DNA of 64,000 nt from Theocolax elegans (GCA_026168455.1 CM047431.1:23129365-23193364); one strand, 5' to 3'; counted from the stretch's first letter, positions 33,985 through 44,166 are shown. Notes: generated from the sequence alone by a model not told the origin. Numbers and translations: made by a program.

Positions 33985-33994
33985 AATATATTTA

Positions 33995-34633
33995 CATTCT
34001 TATATAAAACTAAAATGTGACCAGTTCCATGGCAAGTGTAAAATTATTTTTTAAATTTGTGAAATTTACGCATAGGGATAATATTGGATGACATGAATGA
34101 CAAGTGTAATATTCATTTAGTAATTCAGCAAACTTTTACATGTATTAGATGAATTTATTCCACTGTTGAGTGACGTGCATGTGTGACAGTCACAAGGGTT
34201 CAAATAATTAAAAAGAAAATTTTTATTAGAAGTTATCGTTCTCTTTCCCTATAATTCTCTTTAGTTTCCCTTATTTGATCAGTTATTTAACAATTCCACA
34301 GAAAATTAATGTGGCAGTTCTTTCACAAGTATGAAATTCATTTGGACATTTTTTTATGAATTTTTGCACGTATACAATAATTATTATTTTAACCTTGAGG
34401 AATATGAATAATTGATAATCACATTAAGAGCAGGTCGTAACAAAAAAATATCTTTTAATCATGTACATGTCATATTTAAGTGAAATATATAAGAATCGTA
34501 TTAAATTGCTTCAAACTTTGCATACATAATATAGTTATTATAAAAATATAGCTCTAGTCTTATTTTGTACAAAAACTGCGGAACTATAATATTTTATATA
34601 ATAATTCCTTCCATTGCACACGGGACCATTAGT
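33995..34633. other. AT-rich, no recognised feature
   Basis: No ORF or repeat supported. Confidence 0.4.
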
Positions 34634-35276
34634 ATATCGTCGCTTCCGAATTAGAAGGAGTTAACTCAGAACCCGGATAAAAAAGGTGCTAACTGAAAAT
34701 CCCTCTAGAAAAGGTGCTAACTCAGAATCCGACTGTAAAAAAGCTATCTCAGAGACTATTTAGAAAAGATGCTAACTTGGAATCCTTCTTTAAACGGAGC
34801 TATCTCATAGTCCGCTTGATAAAAGTGCTCTTTCGGGCGTTAAATTTATAATAAGTAATTTATAATAATAAGTAATTAGAATGCAAGAAGTGTTAGAATA
34901 TAAAATTTGCTATAGATGTAATATTTTTCTTTTCATTTGCGCAAATAGTATTAAGTCAAATGTTTCACGGGATAAAATTTAACATTAATATTATAAATTT
35001 CAGGCGTAGTGCCAACTTTAAAACGAACACCAAAATTTAACGCCCGAAATAGTACCTTTTCCAAGCGGACTCTGAGATAGCTCCTTTTATAGAAGGATTC
35101 CAAGTTAGCACCTTTTCTAAACGGATTCTGAAATAGCACCCTTTGTAGACGGATTCTGAGTTAGCTCCTTTTCTAAACGGATTCTGAAATAGCACCCTTT
35201 ATAGACGGATTCTGAGTTAGCACTTTTTTTATTTGGGTTTTGAAATAACTCCTTCTAATTCGGAAGCAACGATATA
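34634..35276. mobile_element. Foldback element with tandem-repeat arms (about 643 bp)
   Basis: The inverted ends ATATCGTCGCTTCCGAATTA and its near-complement (35247-35276) are about 30 bp long. Each arm is a run of about 30-34-bp units: AAAAGGTGCTAACTCAGAA on the left (34645-34840) and TTCTGAGTTAGCTCCTTTTC on the right (35060-35250). The spacer is AT-rich. No ORF. This architecture resembles Foldback/Galileo-type elements by structure only. Confidence 0.8.
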
Positions 35277-35399
35277 TTCTGCTTTATCTTCGTCGTGCCA
35301 GCGACTACCCCCGAGGTCAGTGCGAAAACAATCCGTTAAAAACCAATAGCGATCGCGTTATAAGCAACCGATCCGGGAACGATCGGTTACTTAACCTGA

Positions 35400-36015
35400 T
35401 GGCTGTGACATCACGCCCTGTGACGTATATAGCTCTGACGTAGGGAGCTCTGTCGTAGGAGCTGCCTACGTCACGCGCGCTTTCTCCCGTGAAGTAGCTC
35501 CCGCAAAACCCGACCTAACTACCCGGGCGGGGTTTGTTACGAGAGGGGGAAGTAACGAGGAACGTTTCCTCGCCTGGACCATACCAGGTATATTGGGGTA
35601 ATTTAATACGGGACACGCTGGTCTATACGTGGTGCACCACTTACTGCTATGTAACTCCGTAATCTGTACGGCGGGAAAACCGACGGGAAGACCGAGAGAG
35701 ATCTGCCTCGAATCTACCTCCTCTCTCTCACTCCAATAGCCGGAACGCCTGCAGAGACTGTCCATTCTGTCTGTAACGAACAGCGGGGGCGTGCAGCTCT
35801 GCACGTCAATGTTGAAGGTGGTGAGGAGAACACTCTAACACACCCACACACACAAAGTTCTCCAACAGTTTTTTATGTTCCCGTAAAGAATATCCCGGTT
35901 TCGTTAATACTGTCTCACACCGTGCGCGCGCTATCTTAATACTCTCAGCCGGGCGCACACGACTCTCGCGCGTTCGTGCGCGCGCAGCGCTGTATATACT
36001 CTTTCGCGTTACTCA
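35400..36015. mobile_element. Solo LTR candidate (616 bp) with CCTGA duplication
   Basis: GC-rich block starting TGGCTGTGAC and ending GTTACTCA, flanked by CCTGA at 35395-35399 and 36016-36020. It contains GC-rich promoter-like sequence near its right end. The TG...CA inverted ends are short, so a chance 5-bp match is possible. The minus frame at 35466-35804 has no known protein. Confidence 0.45.
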
Positions 36016-36020
36016 CCTGA

Positions 36021-36260
36021 TCGGTAACTCGCTTACCGTTATATGTAATAAAATATAGTTGATAAATGTAAATATTAATCTTAAGAGATATTAATAACTT
36101 TCATACTGATTCCAATATTATTTATTGCACTAGCTTATTTAAATACATTTGTAAATTAAATAATTGCTGCAAGAAGATTCTGATCGGCTCAAACCCATAC
36201 TTACCAAAATATTCAACTTTTGAAGATTTTATAAAATATAAAATTATTAAAATGTTGGTA
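36021..36260. other. AT-rich, no recognised feature
   Basis: Nothing supported. Confidence 0.4.
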
Positions 36261-36412
36261 TTTTTTTTTTTATTATTTTAACGTCGCTCTTTTTATGCTC
36301 CCAAACCGGTCCTAGTCAGCGACGGAGGTCATACGATGTCTTGGTGAAGAAAGCAGTTGTTGAAAATACATTCGCCAGTGGTGCTTGTATCAATCGGCCG
36401 GGGCCGGGAATC
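36261..36412 (-). mobile_element. 5'-truncated SINE, same family as 33771
   Basis: Reverse complement of the SINE body: T-rich tail, CGTCGCTCTTTTTATGCTC, GGTCATACGATGTCTT. It stops inside the tRNA-like head just after the B-box region near 36412. Truncation at the 5' end is usual for retroposed SINE copies. Confidence 0.85.
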
Positions 36413-37201
36413 GGTATTTGGAAATATATTTTACAAGACAAAAACAAAAAGTTCTTATAGTTTAAAATACATTTTAAATATTATTTTGACAATAAGTGAA
36501 AATTGATATTAGATAGAAAAAATACCTGACGCTTTATTATGGCTTCTGCTGTTTTATTGATACTAATTAGTGTTTTATTAATAATAATTAACACATAAGA
36601 TTATATAAAATTAATACTGGTTTGTAATAAGTAAACTAAAAATAACATTAGCAATATTGTGTATAAAGGTATCGGACGGTTGGTTTTTATTTCGATAGTG
36701 AAAATTTTTACTGACATTAAAAGGCACTGTTTAACTAAAAAGAGCAAGAAATGTAAATCAATATGCTTCGTTATTTAGTATTAGTTATTTGTTACTTGAT
36801 ATAAATTTCTTTTGAACTGTTTCACTTGTAGAAAAAATTTCAAATATTACAATTCTTATTATTACTATTATTATTATAAAGAACTTTAATTATGATCCTA
36901 TCTGACTGACATAATATATTTTACATTTGAATAAGTAGTACTTGAAAATTGCCTAATAAGATATATTACAAAACTTATTTTAGAAAATGTCACGAATAAA
37001 TTATTAATATCTTTTTTATTATAATTTGATAACTAATATGACACAATATTATATTATATTTAAGAATCATATTTGGATCTATAACAAAATAATATGTTAC
37101 TGCTTTATTCGTTTGTACTAGTTTTACTGTGATGCTAAAACTTTAAAGATGGATGAGATTAATAAATTATCAGCTTATGATAAACATTGATTTTTCTTTA
37201 A
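36413..37201. other. AT-rich, no recognised feature
   Basis: No ORF. It ends with the TTAA (37198-37201) that borders the piggyBac fragment. Confidence 0.45.
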
Positions 37202-37868
37202 CCTTTTGGCTGCGGGAAAATTTTAGTACTAAACGACCTTTTATAAAATGCAAAATGTATACGTGAGATCATTGAATATTTCAGGTAGAGTCCCCACCCT
37301 GACTGCTGGTCGATAAATCGACCACCCTCGCAGGCAACGTAAAGTACAATATAAAATTTTTTTCTCATTTTCCAGGAAAACTCTAGAGGGTATTTCTATG
37401 TAATTTCTCGCGCTTAACATGAAAAAAATAGTAAACAAATCCTAGAGATACTCTTGACCTTGAAAATCTATTTTTCAAGGTCAAATTTGTTTTCTAGCAT
37501 AGATAGAATTTTTTGAAGATTTTCGTACATAGTATCATGGACTGAATAATAAAAAATTCTGAAAAAAATAGCTGAGGTATCATTGACCTTAAAAATTTAC
37601 ATTCAAGGTCGCATTTATTTCTAAAACAAGTGCAACAAACATCTGCTACATTTGTCAAGATGTCAAGAAATATTCTGACATTCGCTCTTAGCATAACCCA
37701 GGATCAACGGCGTGGACGTGCAGGTGAAAAGGTGATCCCATTGGGATGCTTGATTTTCGTGAGTCCCCTTGCCTCTCACGTTTCGGGGTGCTTGATTTCC
37801 GTGCGTCCCCTTGCCTCTCACGTAGGAATGATTGGCTCTACGGTAATGTCTCTTCCCGATAAGCGCAC
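37202..37868 (-). mobile_element. piggyBac 3'-end fragment
   Basis: Reverse complement of the 28238-28741 region: end CCTTTTGGCTGCGG next to TTAA, the GGTCGATAAATCGACC palindrome near 37310, GACCTTGAAAAT...TTCAAGGTC pairs, CGCTCTTAGCATAACCC near 37683, CTTGCCTCTCACG twice (about 37766 and 37812). It is broken off on the right where the AAAGAATTC repeats begin. No transposase is left; the frame at 37630-37914 is chance. Confidence 0.75.
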
Positions 37869-39436
37869 TTTTGAAAAAAAGAATTCTTTAAGAATTAACG
37901 AATGTCCGCGATAAATAATTCTATAAGTATTAAATAAGTATCTGTAAAGTATTCTTTATGATCCAAAATTTGAATAATATATATAAAATTATTGATTAAA
38001 TGAATATTACTCTATGTATACAATATAAGTAGTTAAAAAGTATTCTTTTTAAATTGTTATAAATATTTATAAAGCATTCTTTATATATAGTTATAAGTAT
38101 TTATAAAGTAGTCTTTTTGAATTAAAAAGAAAGTTAAAAACTAATATTCTTTTAATTAAAGTACGCCATATAAACGCCATAAAAATATTGAAAAAGAGTT
38201 CTTTTTCAATTCTTTTTTTTGTCTTTATAGGTTATATATTATTAAATATATTTAAATATTCGTTTATTGATTGTTATGTAATAAATTCATTATGTCACTT
38301 TATAGTGAAATATTCTAATAAATTACTTATGCACACTTGCACCAATTATTAATATATGACTTTCAATAAATGGTTATAGCATTCTATCTAAAATTACTTT
38401 GCAGTATAGTAAACTTTATGGAATTTTTCTGATTTTCAATTATAGGTTAAGTTGCCTATTATTGTACTTTTATACAACTAATTAAAGTATTTGACAAATC
38501 TGAATCGACAGGAATGTGCTTACTTTACTTACAAACCGACTAAATCATTAGTTTATTGGTATTAATAACGGAATAATGCATTGAATATTAATAAAGTTCC
38601 GGAATTATTCAATCGGGATGTAACAAATAAAGACGATTCGAAGTAAAATGTAAAAACGTGTTGATGGCGCAAGCGGTAAGGTTTCCGACTTTGACGCAGA
38701 GGGTCCCAGGTTCGAATCCCGACGTCCGGTGCAGATTTTTTTCGTTATTTAATGTATATTCTATTTAATTTCAGAAAATATATATTTAATAAATTCAAAT
38801 GTTTAAAATGCTAAATAAAATAGAAAATTTGAAATTTCATTCTTCAAAATTTAGAGAGTGATTTATAAAAGAAATCAAAAAGAATTCTTTCTTAACGGTT
38901 TAAAACGACGTTACAATCCGCATAAAGAAAACTCAAAAAAGAATTGAAAAAGAGTTCTTTGAGAATCTTTGGGTTGTTTTTATGAGGAATGACTTTTAGA
39001 AGTATAAAAGAATACTTTTCAAATATTTAATTATTTTTTTGTAATAAATGATTTCTTTTTCACTTCTTTAATATTTCTTTAATGGGATATACCATTCGTA
39101 AAATTTCATTCGAATCTAAAGAATTCTTTATTAATACTTAAAGCATTACAATATACCGGACATTCGTTATATTTATAAGTTATTGTAAAGAATTCTTTTT
39201 AAATTCTTTGAAAAAATAGAATTTAAAAAGAATTCTTTAAAAAATACAGAAAATGGAAAAAGTATTATTAAAGAATTCTTTTCCTATCAAATGTTAACGC
39301 ATTTTTAAAAACTCCATAATCCAAAGTGGTGAATAAAACGTAAAAAAGAATTCTTAGGATTTTTTTTATGTGCGCTATTTTAAGAGTTCTAAAAGTATTC
39401 TTTTTTTAATAATTTTAAAGAAAACACAGTGGAGGA
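37869..39436. repeat. AT-rich AAAGAATTCTTT repeat element with tRNA-like core
   Basis: Many copies of AAAGAATTCTTT and AAAGTATTCTTT. The 10-mer CGAATGTCCG at 37901-37910 and its complement near 39160 are in inverted orientation. A tRNA-like segment sits midway (38659). The same repeat types recur at 45570-45720, 48516-48636 and 50260-50830. It is interrupted by the LTR element at 39437. No ORF. Confidence 0.6.
38659..38733 (+). repeat. tRNA-like sequence (degenerate, SINE-head-like)
   Basis: A box like TGGCGCAAGCGG and B box GGTTCGAATCC at tRNA spacing, followed by a T run. The acceptor arms do not pair well, so a functional tRNA is unlikely. It could still provide a Pol III promoter. Confidence 0.6.
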
Positions 39437-40185
39437 TGTAACGGTTTTGCTATTTTTAAATATAAATACAAAAAGATAATAACAATTAACTACCGTTAAA
39501 ATAATAGTCTCTATGCGATCGGCCGCTCAGTAATAATACAAAACCAAACGTATATGCGGAGGCGGCGGTATTCTTTTATCTAGCGAAACGCGAAAGGAAA
39601 GGTGAGTAATTTGAAATAAGCAAAGAATCACAATTTGAATAAAATAAATAAAGAAATATATTCTTAAATTACTTCGCTATATAAACACGTGCTGTTGCAC
39701 GCGAGTACGCAGGTCGGGAAATACGTTAAATAAATAAAGAGAGAAAGAGAGAGAGAGACTACAGAACTGACACTTACAGTGTGTAGTTCGCAATAGAAGA
39801 TCGACTCCAGTGGATGAAATCTGCGTTGTCGCTTTTCTCTCCTCTCTGCTGGGAACACTGGGTTGCGTAAACGCTAACAAAATGCAAAGTCCGAACAACA
39901 CACTAAAATTCGTCTTTAAACAACACCAGAATCAACCAACTCTCAAAATCTCTACGAGGCGAAATCAATCACGGCCGAGCTAAGTCTAATTATTCGTGTA
40001 CTCGCAAGTCTCGATTCTCTCTCTCTCTCCCTACTCTTTTCCCTCAACGAAGGTCCGCGATAATCGCCGAAAATCGTCGAACGCCGACCTGTAACAGCTG
40101 TATAATGATTAGTACATAGGCTAGACAGAGAGAGAGAATGCAACGAGCAATGTAATATAATCAAATATTACATTGATTCGTTACA
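39437..40185 (-). repeat. 3' LTR (749 bp) of the chimeric element
   Basis: TGTAACGGTTTTGC ... GATTCGTTACA on the plus strand. Matches 47767-48515. The AGGA duplication is immediately to its left. The small open frames in it occur identically in both LTRs and have no known product. Confidence 0.9.
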
Positions 40186-40197
40186 CTCCCCCCTTCC
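40186..40197 (-). promoter_or_regulatory. Polypurine tract of the chimeric element
   Basis: Minus-strand GGAAGGGGGGAG abuts the 3' LTR. The 15-mer TCCCCCCTTCCAGAC (plus strand, 40187-40201) recurs exactly at 43061-43075 inside gag. Confidence 0.8.
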
Positions 40198-40475
40198 AGA
40201 CGCTGGGTAGCCGAAGACGTACCAGCTCTGCATTTCTACTCTCTCTCTAGGCCAGAAGACAAAATGAAAAAGATAATTAACATAAATAATATTTATAAAC
40301 AAATAAAATAAATTTATTTGTAAGCAAAACATCAGACAAAAGAAAATGGTAAGCAGGCCAACATATAAAAGATTTCTCTCTTTATTATAACAACAATTAA
40401 GAGCGATACGCCTTACGAAGATTACAAGATCGGAGAAAAGGTACGCGTAGATACATCAATCGCTCAAAGGAACAT

Positions 40476-41186
40476 TTACGGTTTCTGCGACCGAGTGCGC
40501 CGTTCGATCGTTTCCACCGGGGATACGGGCTTGTTCTTTGAACCCTTCGGCCTTCCGCGCCTAATTTCCGTCGTCGGAGGATTCGCGTATACAACAGTAT
40601 TCGCGTTTAATCGCTCGTTAGAAGGGGCGCGATCTACCGCAGTCATACGATTAACAATTACCCGAGTTTTGCGCGGCCTACCTCGCTTACGCAGTGCGTT
40701 CGCGCTCACAGGATCATTATCGTTGGACTCGTCGCTAGCTCTTCGCTCTGCGTTTAATCCCTCGCTGTCCCTCGTCGCATCCTCTCGATTTAATCTACTC
40801 TCCACAGATACGTCCGTTTGGTCTTCGTAGAATGGCTTAATATCACTTATGTGGCATTTACCTGCTTCTTTTCCATCATTGCTGATGAGCTCTACCACGT
40901 TTGAGCCGAGTAACGCCGAGACAATAAAAGGTCCGATGTACTTCGGAGCTAGCTTAGCAGCTATGCCTTGGGCAGCGGACGAAAGTATACGATTCCGCTT
41001 AGAAACTTTTTGTCCCACGGCAAATTGTACATCGCGGCGTTTTGAATTATAATATTCGGCCTGACGGGCTTGTGCGCATGTCGCTCGTTCAGCAGCTTGA
41101 GCTTGCAGCTCTGGCAACGTTTGCATACGCTGTTGCCAATTTTGAACAGCTGCTGCGGCTTCGCTATCGGCGACGTTGGGCGCCAT
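40476..41186 (-). pseudogene. Integrase C-terminal remnant fused to an LTR/PBS scar
   Basis: An open frame of 236 codons. Its first codons come from a transplanted PBS sequence, after which it reads as the tail of a Ty3/Gypsy integrase: ARQAEYYNSKRRD near residue 40, then KLAPKYIGPFIV and CHISDIKPFY (about residues 83-117), then a basic tail ending RSQKP. The catalytic DDE core and zinc finger are missing. The ATG is created by the scar (GGCGCCAT on the plus strand), so translation from it is doubtful. It cannot integrate DNA alone. Confidence 0.75.
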
Positions 41187-41202
41187 GTAACGGTTTTGCT
41201 AT
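41173..41202 (-). other. 30-bp LTR-end/PBS scar replacing RT-RNase H-integrase core
   Basis: The 30 bp starting ACGTTGGGCGCCATGTAACG are identical to 45146-45175, the junction of primer site and LTR. Here they lie between the start of RT (after the protease) and the integrase tail. The flanks share GCTATCGGCGAC/GCTATCAGCGAC (41163-41174 and 41198-41209). It marks an internal deletion with transplanted terminal sequence. Confidence 0.85.
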
Positions 41203-41205
41203 CAG

Positions 41206-42003
41206 CGACAGCTTGATCTTCCGAGAGACTAGATAATAGCGCTGCATGATGGGACGCGAACCGCCCACATCAATTTCATGCTCAGCTAAGTTAGTACAGC
41301 CTAGCTTTGCATTCGGAGCAGTCAAACGCTTTTCCAACAACTCATTGAGTTGTTTGTGTTGCGCTTCGTCAATATCTGCTAAGCCGACGGCAGCTAGCGT
41401 ACATACATCGCCAATGCCGATAGCAGATACTTCAAGCTGAATTGCTTCGGCCACGTTCTCAATCACTAACTGATTTTTACGGGGCAACAAAACAGCATTA
41501 AATGCACGAATAAAGTCGGCACCGAGAATGCAGTCGGCGTCGAGATCGCTCATCACTAGTACGTCCAAGTAATGGCGTTCATTCGCTAAATCAAACGGCA
41601 GCTCTAAACGTCCAAGTATTGGAGCGCGTTGGCCGTTAGCGAGTCGTGCACCTGGTCCAATGTAAGGAGTTAACGGTTTTCCTATGGCTGATGCTATTTG
41701 CAAGCCTAAGGAATTAATAACCGTGCGAGCCGCCCCTGAATCGTACAAAGCGCGTACGCGGAATCCACCGATTCCAATCTGCAGCCACCAGCGAGTAAAC
41801 TGCGGAGTTTCCTCCTCCACTGGCGTTTCAGCGCGGGAATCGCAAACACCTTTTTCCGCTGATTGTCTGTCCACTCCGACAGGCAAAAGCGAGGGCACTT
41901 TTTCCGTTTGCGCAGGTACTGATTGTGACTTATCACCATCAGAGGTCTCACTAATAATTGGGGCGATAGGGACCTTATCTATTCGCCCCTTTTCTCGTTT
42001 CCC
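41206..42003 (-). CDS. Retropepsin (protease) with truncated RT start
   Basis: Aspartic protease domain of an LTR element in the -1 frame relative to the nucleocapsid segment. ALYDSGAARTVIN, about 90 residues in, holds the catalytic Asp-Ser-Gly-Ala with all key residues; ILGADFI near residue 150 is the second conserved block. The enzyme would dimerise and cut the Gag-Pol polyprotein. Upstream residues (GRIDKVPIAPII...) are a linker. Downstream the frame enters an RT N-terminal segment (AEHEIDVGGSRPI, matching the NH2 region of the other Gypsy RTs) and then hits the scar, ending at 41164. There is no ATG near its start, consistent with expression by frameshift at 41997-42003. Confidence 0.8.
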
Positions 42004-42410
42004 GAGCACTCAGGACAATCCGTCTTGATATACCCGGGCCAACCGCAGCGATAGCAGTACACACGCTCTTTGGGACCTGCTTTCTTATCGCGGTTGCGAC
42101 TACGCGCGGATTTTCCATTAGTAATGGATGATTTATTTTTACCATCATCCTTCCTCTCGGTACTAGTCACGCCAGATGGCTTATCAGAAACATTCTTTGC
42201 TGCTTTCGGCGCACCTGGTTTATGGAAATTACGCGCGGTTTGACCTTTCTTATCGGCGGAATTCGCAAACGAATTCGCATATTTGCTAAATCTCTCATCT
42301 AGCATCTTCTCTAAGATTTTGGCCAAATTTTCCATTGTAGGTTCTGCGATACTCGCTACTTTTACCGTAGCATCATCGCTAGCAGCTTTTCCCCTTCTTA
42401 CCTCTGGCAT
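41979..42410 (-). CDS. Nucleocapsid segment with variant zinc knuckle
   Basis: A 143-codon stretch in a frame +1 relative to the main gag ORF. It is Lys/Arg/Ser-rich, as expected for an RNA-binding nucleocapsid, and ends with one zinc knuckle at 42015-42056: CYRCGWPGYIKTDC. The third ligand, normally His in CCHC, is Tyr, so zinc binding should be weak or lost unless this is tolerated. The gag ORF overlaps its first codons and stops at 42379, so a 1-base indel in the A/G run near 42380-42400 probably split one original gag. It ends at TAG 41979-41981, just behind the slippery heptamer. Confidence 0.75.
   Translation of the reverse strand: MPEVRRGKAASDDATVKVASIAEPTMENLAKILEKMLDERFSKYANSFANSADKKGQTARNFHKPGAPKAAKNVSDKPSGVTSTERKDDGKNKSSITNGKSARSRNRDKKAGPKERVYCYRCGWPGYIKTDCPECSGNEKRGE
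41997..42003 (-). promoter_or_regulatory. -1 ribosomal frameshift heptamer GGGAAAC at gag-pro junction
   Basis: Minus-strand G GGA AAC follows the X XXY YYZ rule in the nucleocapsid frame. The zero frame stops 16 bases downstream, and the -1 frame opens directly into the protease. GGGAAAC is a known gag-pro slippery site in some retroviruses. Confidence 0.75.
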
Positions 42411-44166
42411 CTGGCTGCTTATAAGCCACAGAAGGCAGAACGCTCTTTTCTGGCGGCGGAGGCGCGGGAAAATTCCGCTCTTCCTCGATAAGCTCTTCCG
42501 CCTGACGAGCTAGCTGCACAAGCCTATCGACGCTTGTGACTTTTTCTTTCGGAACTAACTTCCGAACAGACGGCAACATGTTAGCATACAACATGTCTAG
42601 CTGAAACTGCGTACTTGGAGGCGCATTCATTCTGCTAAATATAGTTAGCAGACAGAATATGTAATCACGAGCAGGTTCTTCTCTACCCTGCTTGCGTGCT
42701 TGCGCTTCCGCCATTAAGCGCTGCTGAAAGTTCTGTTCGACGCCATAACATCGTCGAGCAGCACTGCAAAAATCAGCCCAGGTATTCCAATCTTTCCGCG
42801 ATTGGCGATACCAATGTAGCGCTACGCCAGTTAACAGCTCCGAGAAAGCATTCAATAAATCCGCGTCGGAAATGTGCGCTAACTTGCGACATTCTTCTAC
42901 GCGCTGAATAAATTCCTCGATGCTTTCACGTTTTTCGCCGGAAAACTTAATATTCCACTGGCGAACTGTGCGACCTACGTCATGTGACTGTATAGGCGCT
43001 CTAGTCGACATATTCGACAAGATTTGCGTAAGTTGATCGCTTGTAACTACAGGCACATTTTCCCCCCTTCCAGACTCTTGCCAATCCGCAGGAGCTGGCA
43101 GAGACGAGAAATTTGACGTAGGTGTCGGAAAATTTAACGCGTTTGCGTTTAAACGCGATCCAAGCGACTTTTCCGTTTGCGTGTGTAATACCGCTTGAGG
43201 TGCTTCAGGATGCTTATTCGTTTCAAAATAATTTAAATTAAAAGTATCTTGAAAATTTACACTTTTGCGATTTTTCCGCTGCTTTTCCGCCGCAATTGAC
43301 GTTTGCGTCGGAAGCTGCGTACTCGTCGCAAAATCCGCTAATTGCTGCCTTAGATAATTCAACTCCTTCTCTTGTTGAAAGGCAAACGATTGCGTTCTAC
43401 TCAACTCCAGGGCTAAACCCCTTGGAGCGTTGTAGACTACGCCATTAGCTAATGCACATAAAACGATATCATTATCAATTTTATTATTTTCTTTTGAAGA
43501 AAATACCGTTTTTGGTATCGCACCTCTTGATTGTAAATGCGTACTCGCTGCTTGCGTCGTCGAGTACGTAGTTGTAGTAGCGGTGGTTATCATCGCGGTC
43601 GAAATGGTAGGAATTGGCCTTACCGGTATGGTTGTGTTAAGCGTTTTTATCGAAGTCAATTCAAAATTTGATTTACAATTATTTTCGGCGGTGTTTTCCG
43701 CCGCGTTTTCCGCAAGGTTCCCCGCGATATTTCCCGCGTTAACCTCGCTATGCTGCGATTCCGCATCGGAATCGGCAAGTTGATCGTCATTTGACTTCGA
43801 GCTATTGGCAAGCGGAGAGAATCCGCTCTCATCCGCTCGATTGAGATTTTCAAATTGTCTGTGCGCAATCTGTACTTGCGCTTCTTCGCTAAATTTCGCA
43901 TGTTTCAAAATGGTGCAGAGTCTTTGTTCACGACGAGTCCGCGAAACTAAATCATCGTCACTAGTTGACTGGACGAAATCCGCGGCTGTATAATCGCCGC
44001 GTAAACGCCTATATAACCTGTCTACACGTACAAAGGGCGTACCGTCGCGCGTCAATTCTAGCTGATCAAGTACAGAATCGAATTGATCGCTTGTTAGATT
44101 CAAAATCCATCCTTGGATCTCAACTCCGTACGTTTGATCGAAATCACACTCGTTCATACACGCCAT
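42379..44166 (-). CDS. Gag (matrix-capsid part), 595 codons
   Basis: Starts ATG 44166 (MACMNECDFDQ) after a 1-kb leader and runs to TAG at 42379. Residues 1-130 are a conserved-looking N-terminal domain, 140-380 are low-complexity and Thr/Asn/Ala-rich, and about residues 405-560 form the Ty3-type capsid: QWNIKFSGEKRESIEEFIQRV, then LLTGVALHWYRQ, DWNTWADFC and QLDMLYANMLPSVRK. This self-assembles into the particle that carries element RNA. The nucleocapsid follows in another frame. A polypurine 15-mer lies inside it at 43061-43075. The first roughly 150 codons are repeated at 46345-46780. Confidence 0.85.
   Translation of the reverse strand: MACMNECDFDQTYGVEIQGWILNLTSDQFDSVLDQLELTRDGTPFVRVDRLYRRLRGDYTAADFVQSTSDDDLVSRTRREQRLCTILKHAKFSEEAQVQIAHRQFENLNRADESGFSPLANSSKSNDDQLADSDAESQHSEVNAGNIAGNLAENAAENTAENNCKSNFELTSIKTLNTTIPVRPIPTISTAMITTATTTTYSTTQAASTHLQSRGAIPKTVFSSKENNKIDNDIVLCALANGVVYNAPRGLALELSRTQSFAFQQEKELNYLRQQLADFATSTQLPTQTSIAAEKQRKNRKSVNFQDTFNLNYFETNKHPEAPQAVLHTQTEKSLGSRLNANALNFPTPTSNFSSLPAPADWQESGRGENVPVVTSDQLTQILSNMSTRAPIQSHDVGRTVRQWNIKFSGEKRESIEEFIQRVEECRKLAHISDADLLNAFSELLTGVALHWYRQSRKDWNTWADFCSAARRCYGVEQNFQQRLMAEAQARKQGREEPARDYIFCLLTIFSRMNAPPSTQFQLDMLYANMLPSVRKLVPKEKVTSVDRLVQLARQAEELIEEERNFPAPPPPEKSVLPSVAYKQPDARGKKGKSC

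Noticed and set aside
34645..35270. CRISPR-like array of 30-34-bp repeats
   Set aside because: Units are directly abutting, degenerate and inverted between arms, without unique spacers, in a eukaryotic context.
38659..38733. Functional tRNA gene
   Set aside because: A and B boxes are present but the cloverleaf arms do not pair convincingly and it sits in a repeat.
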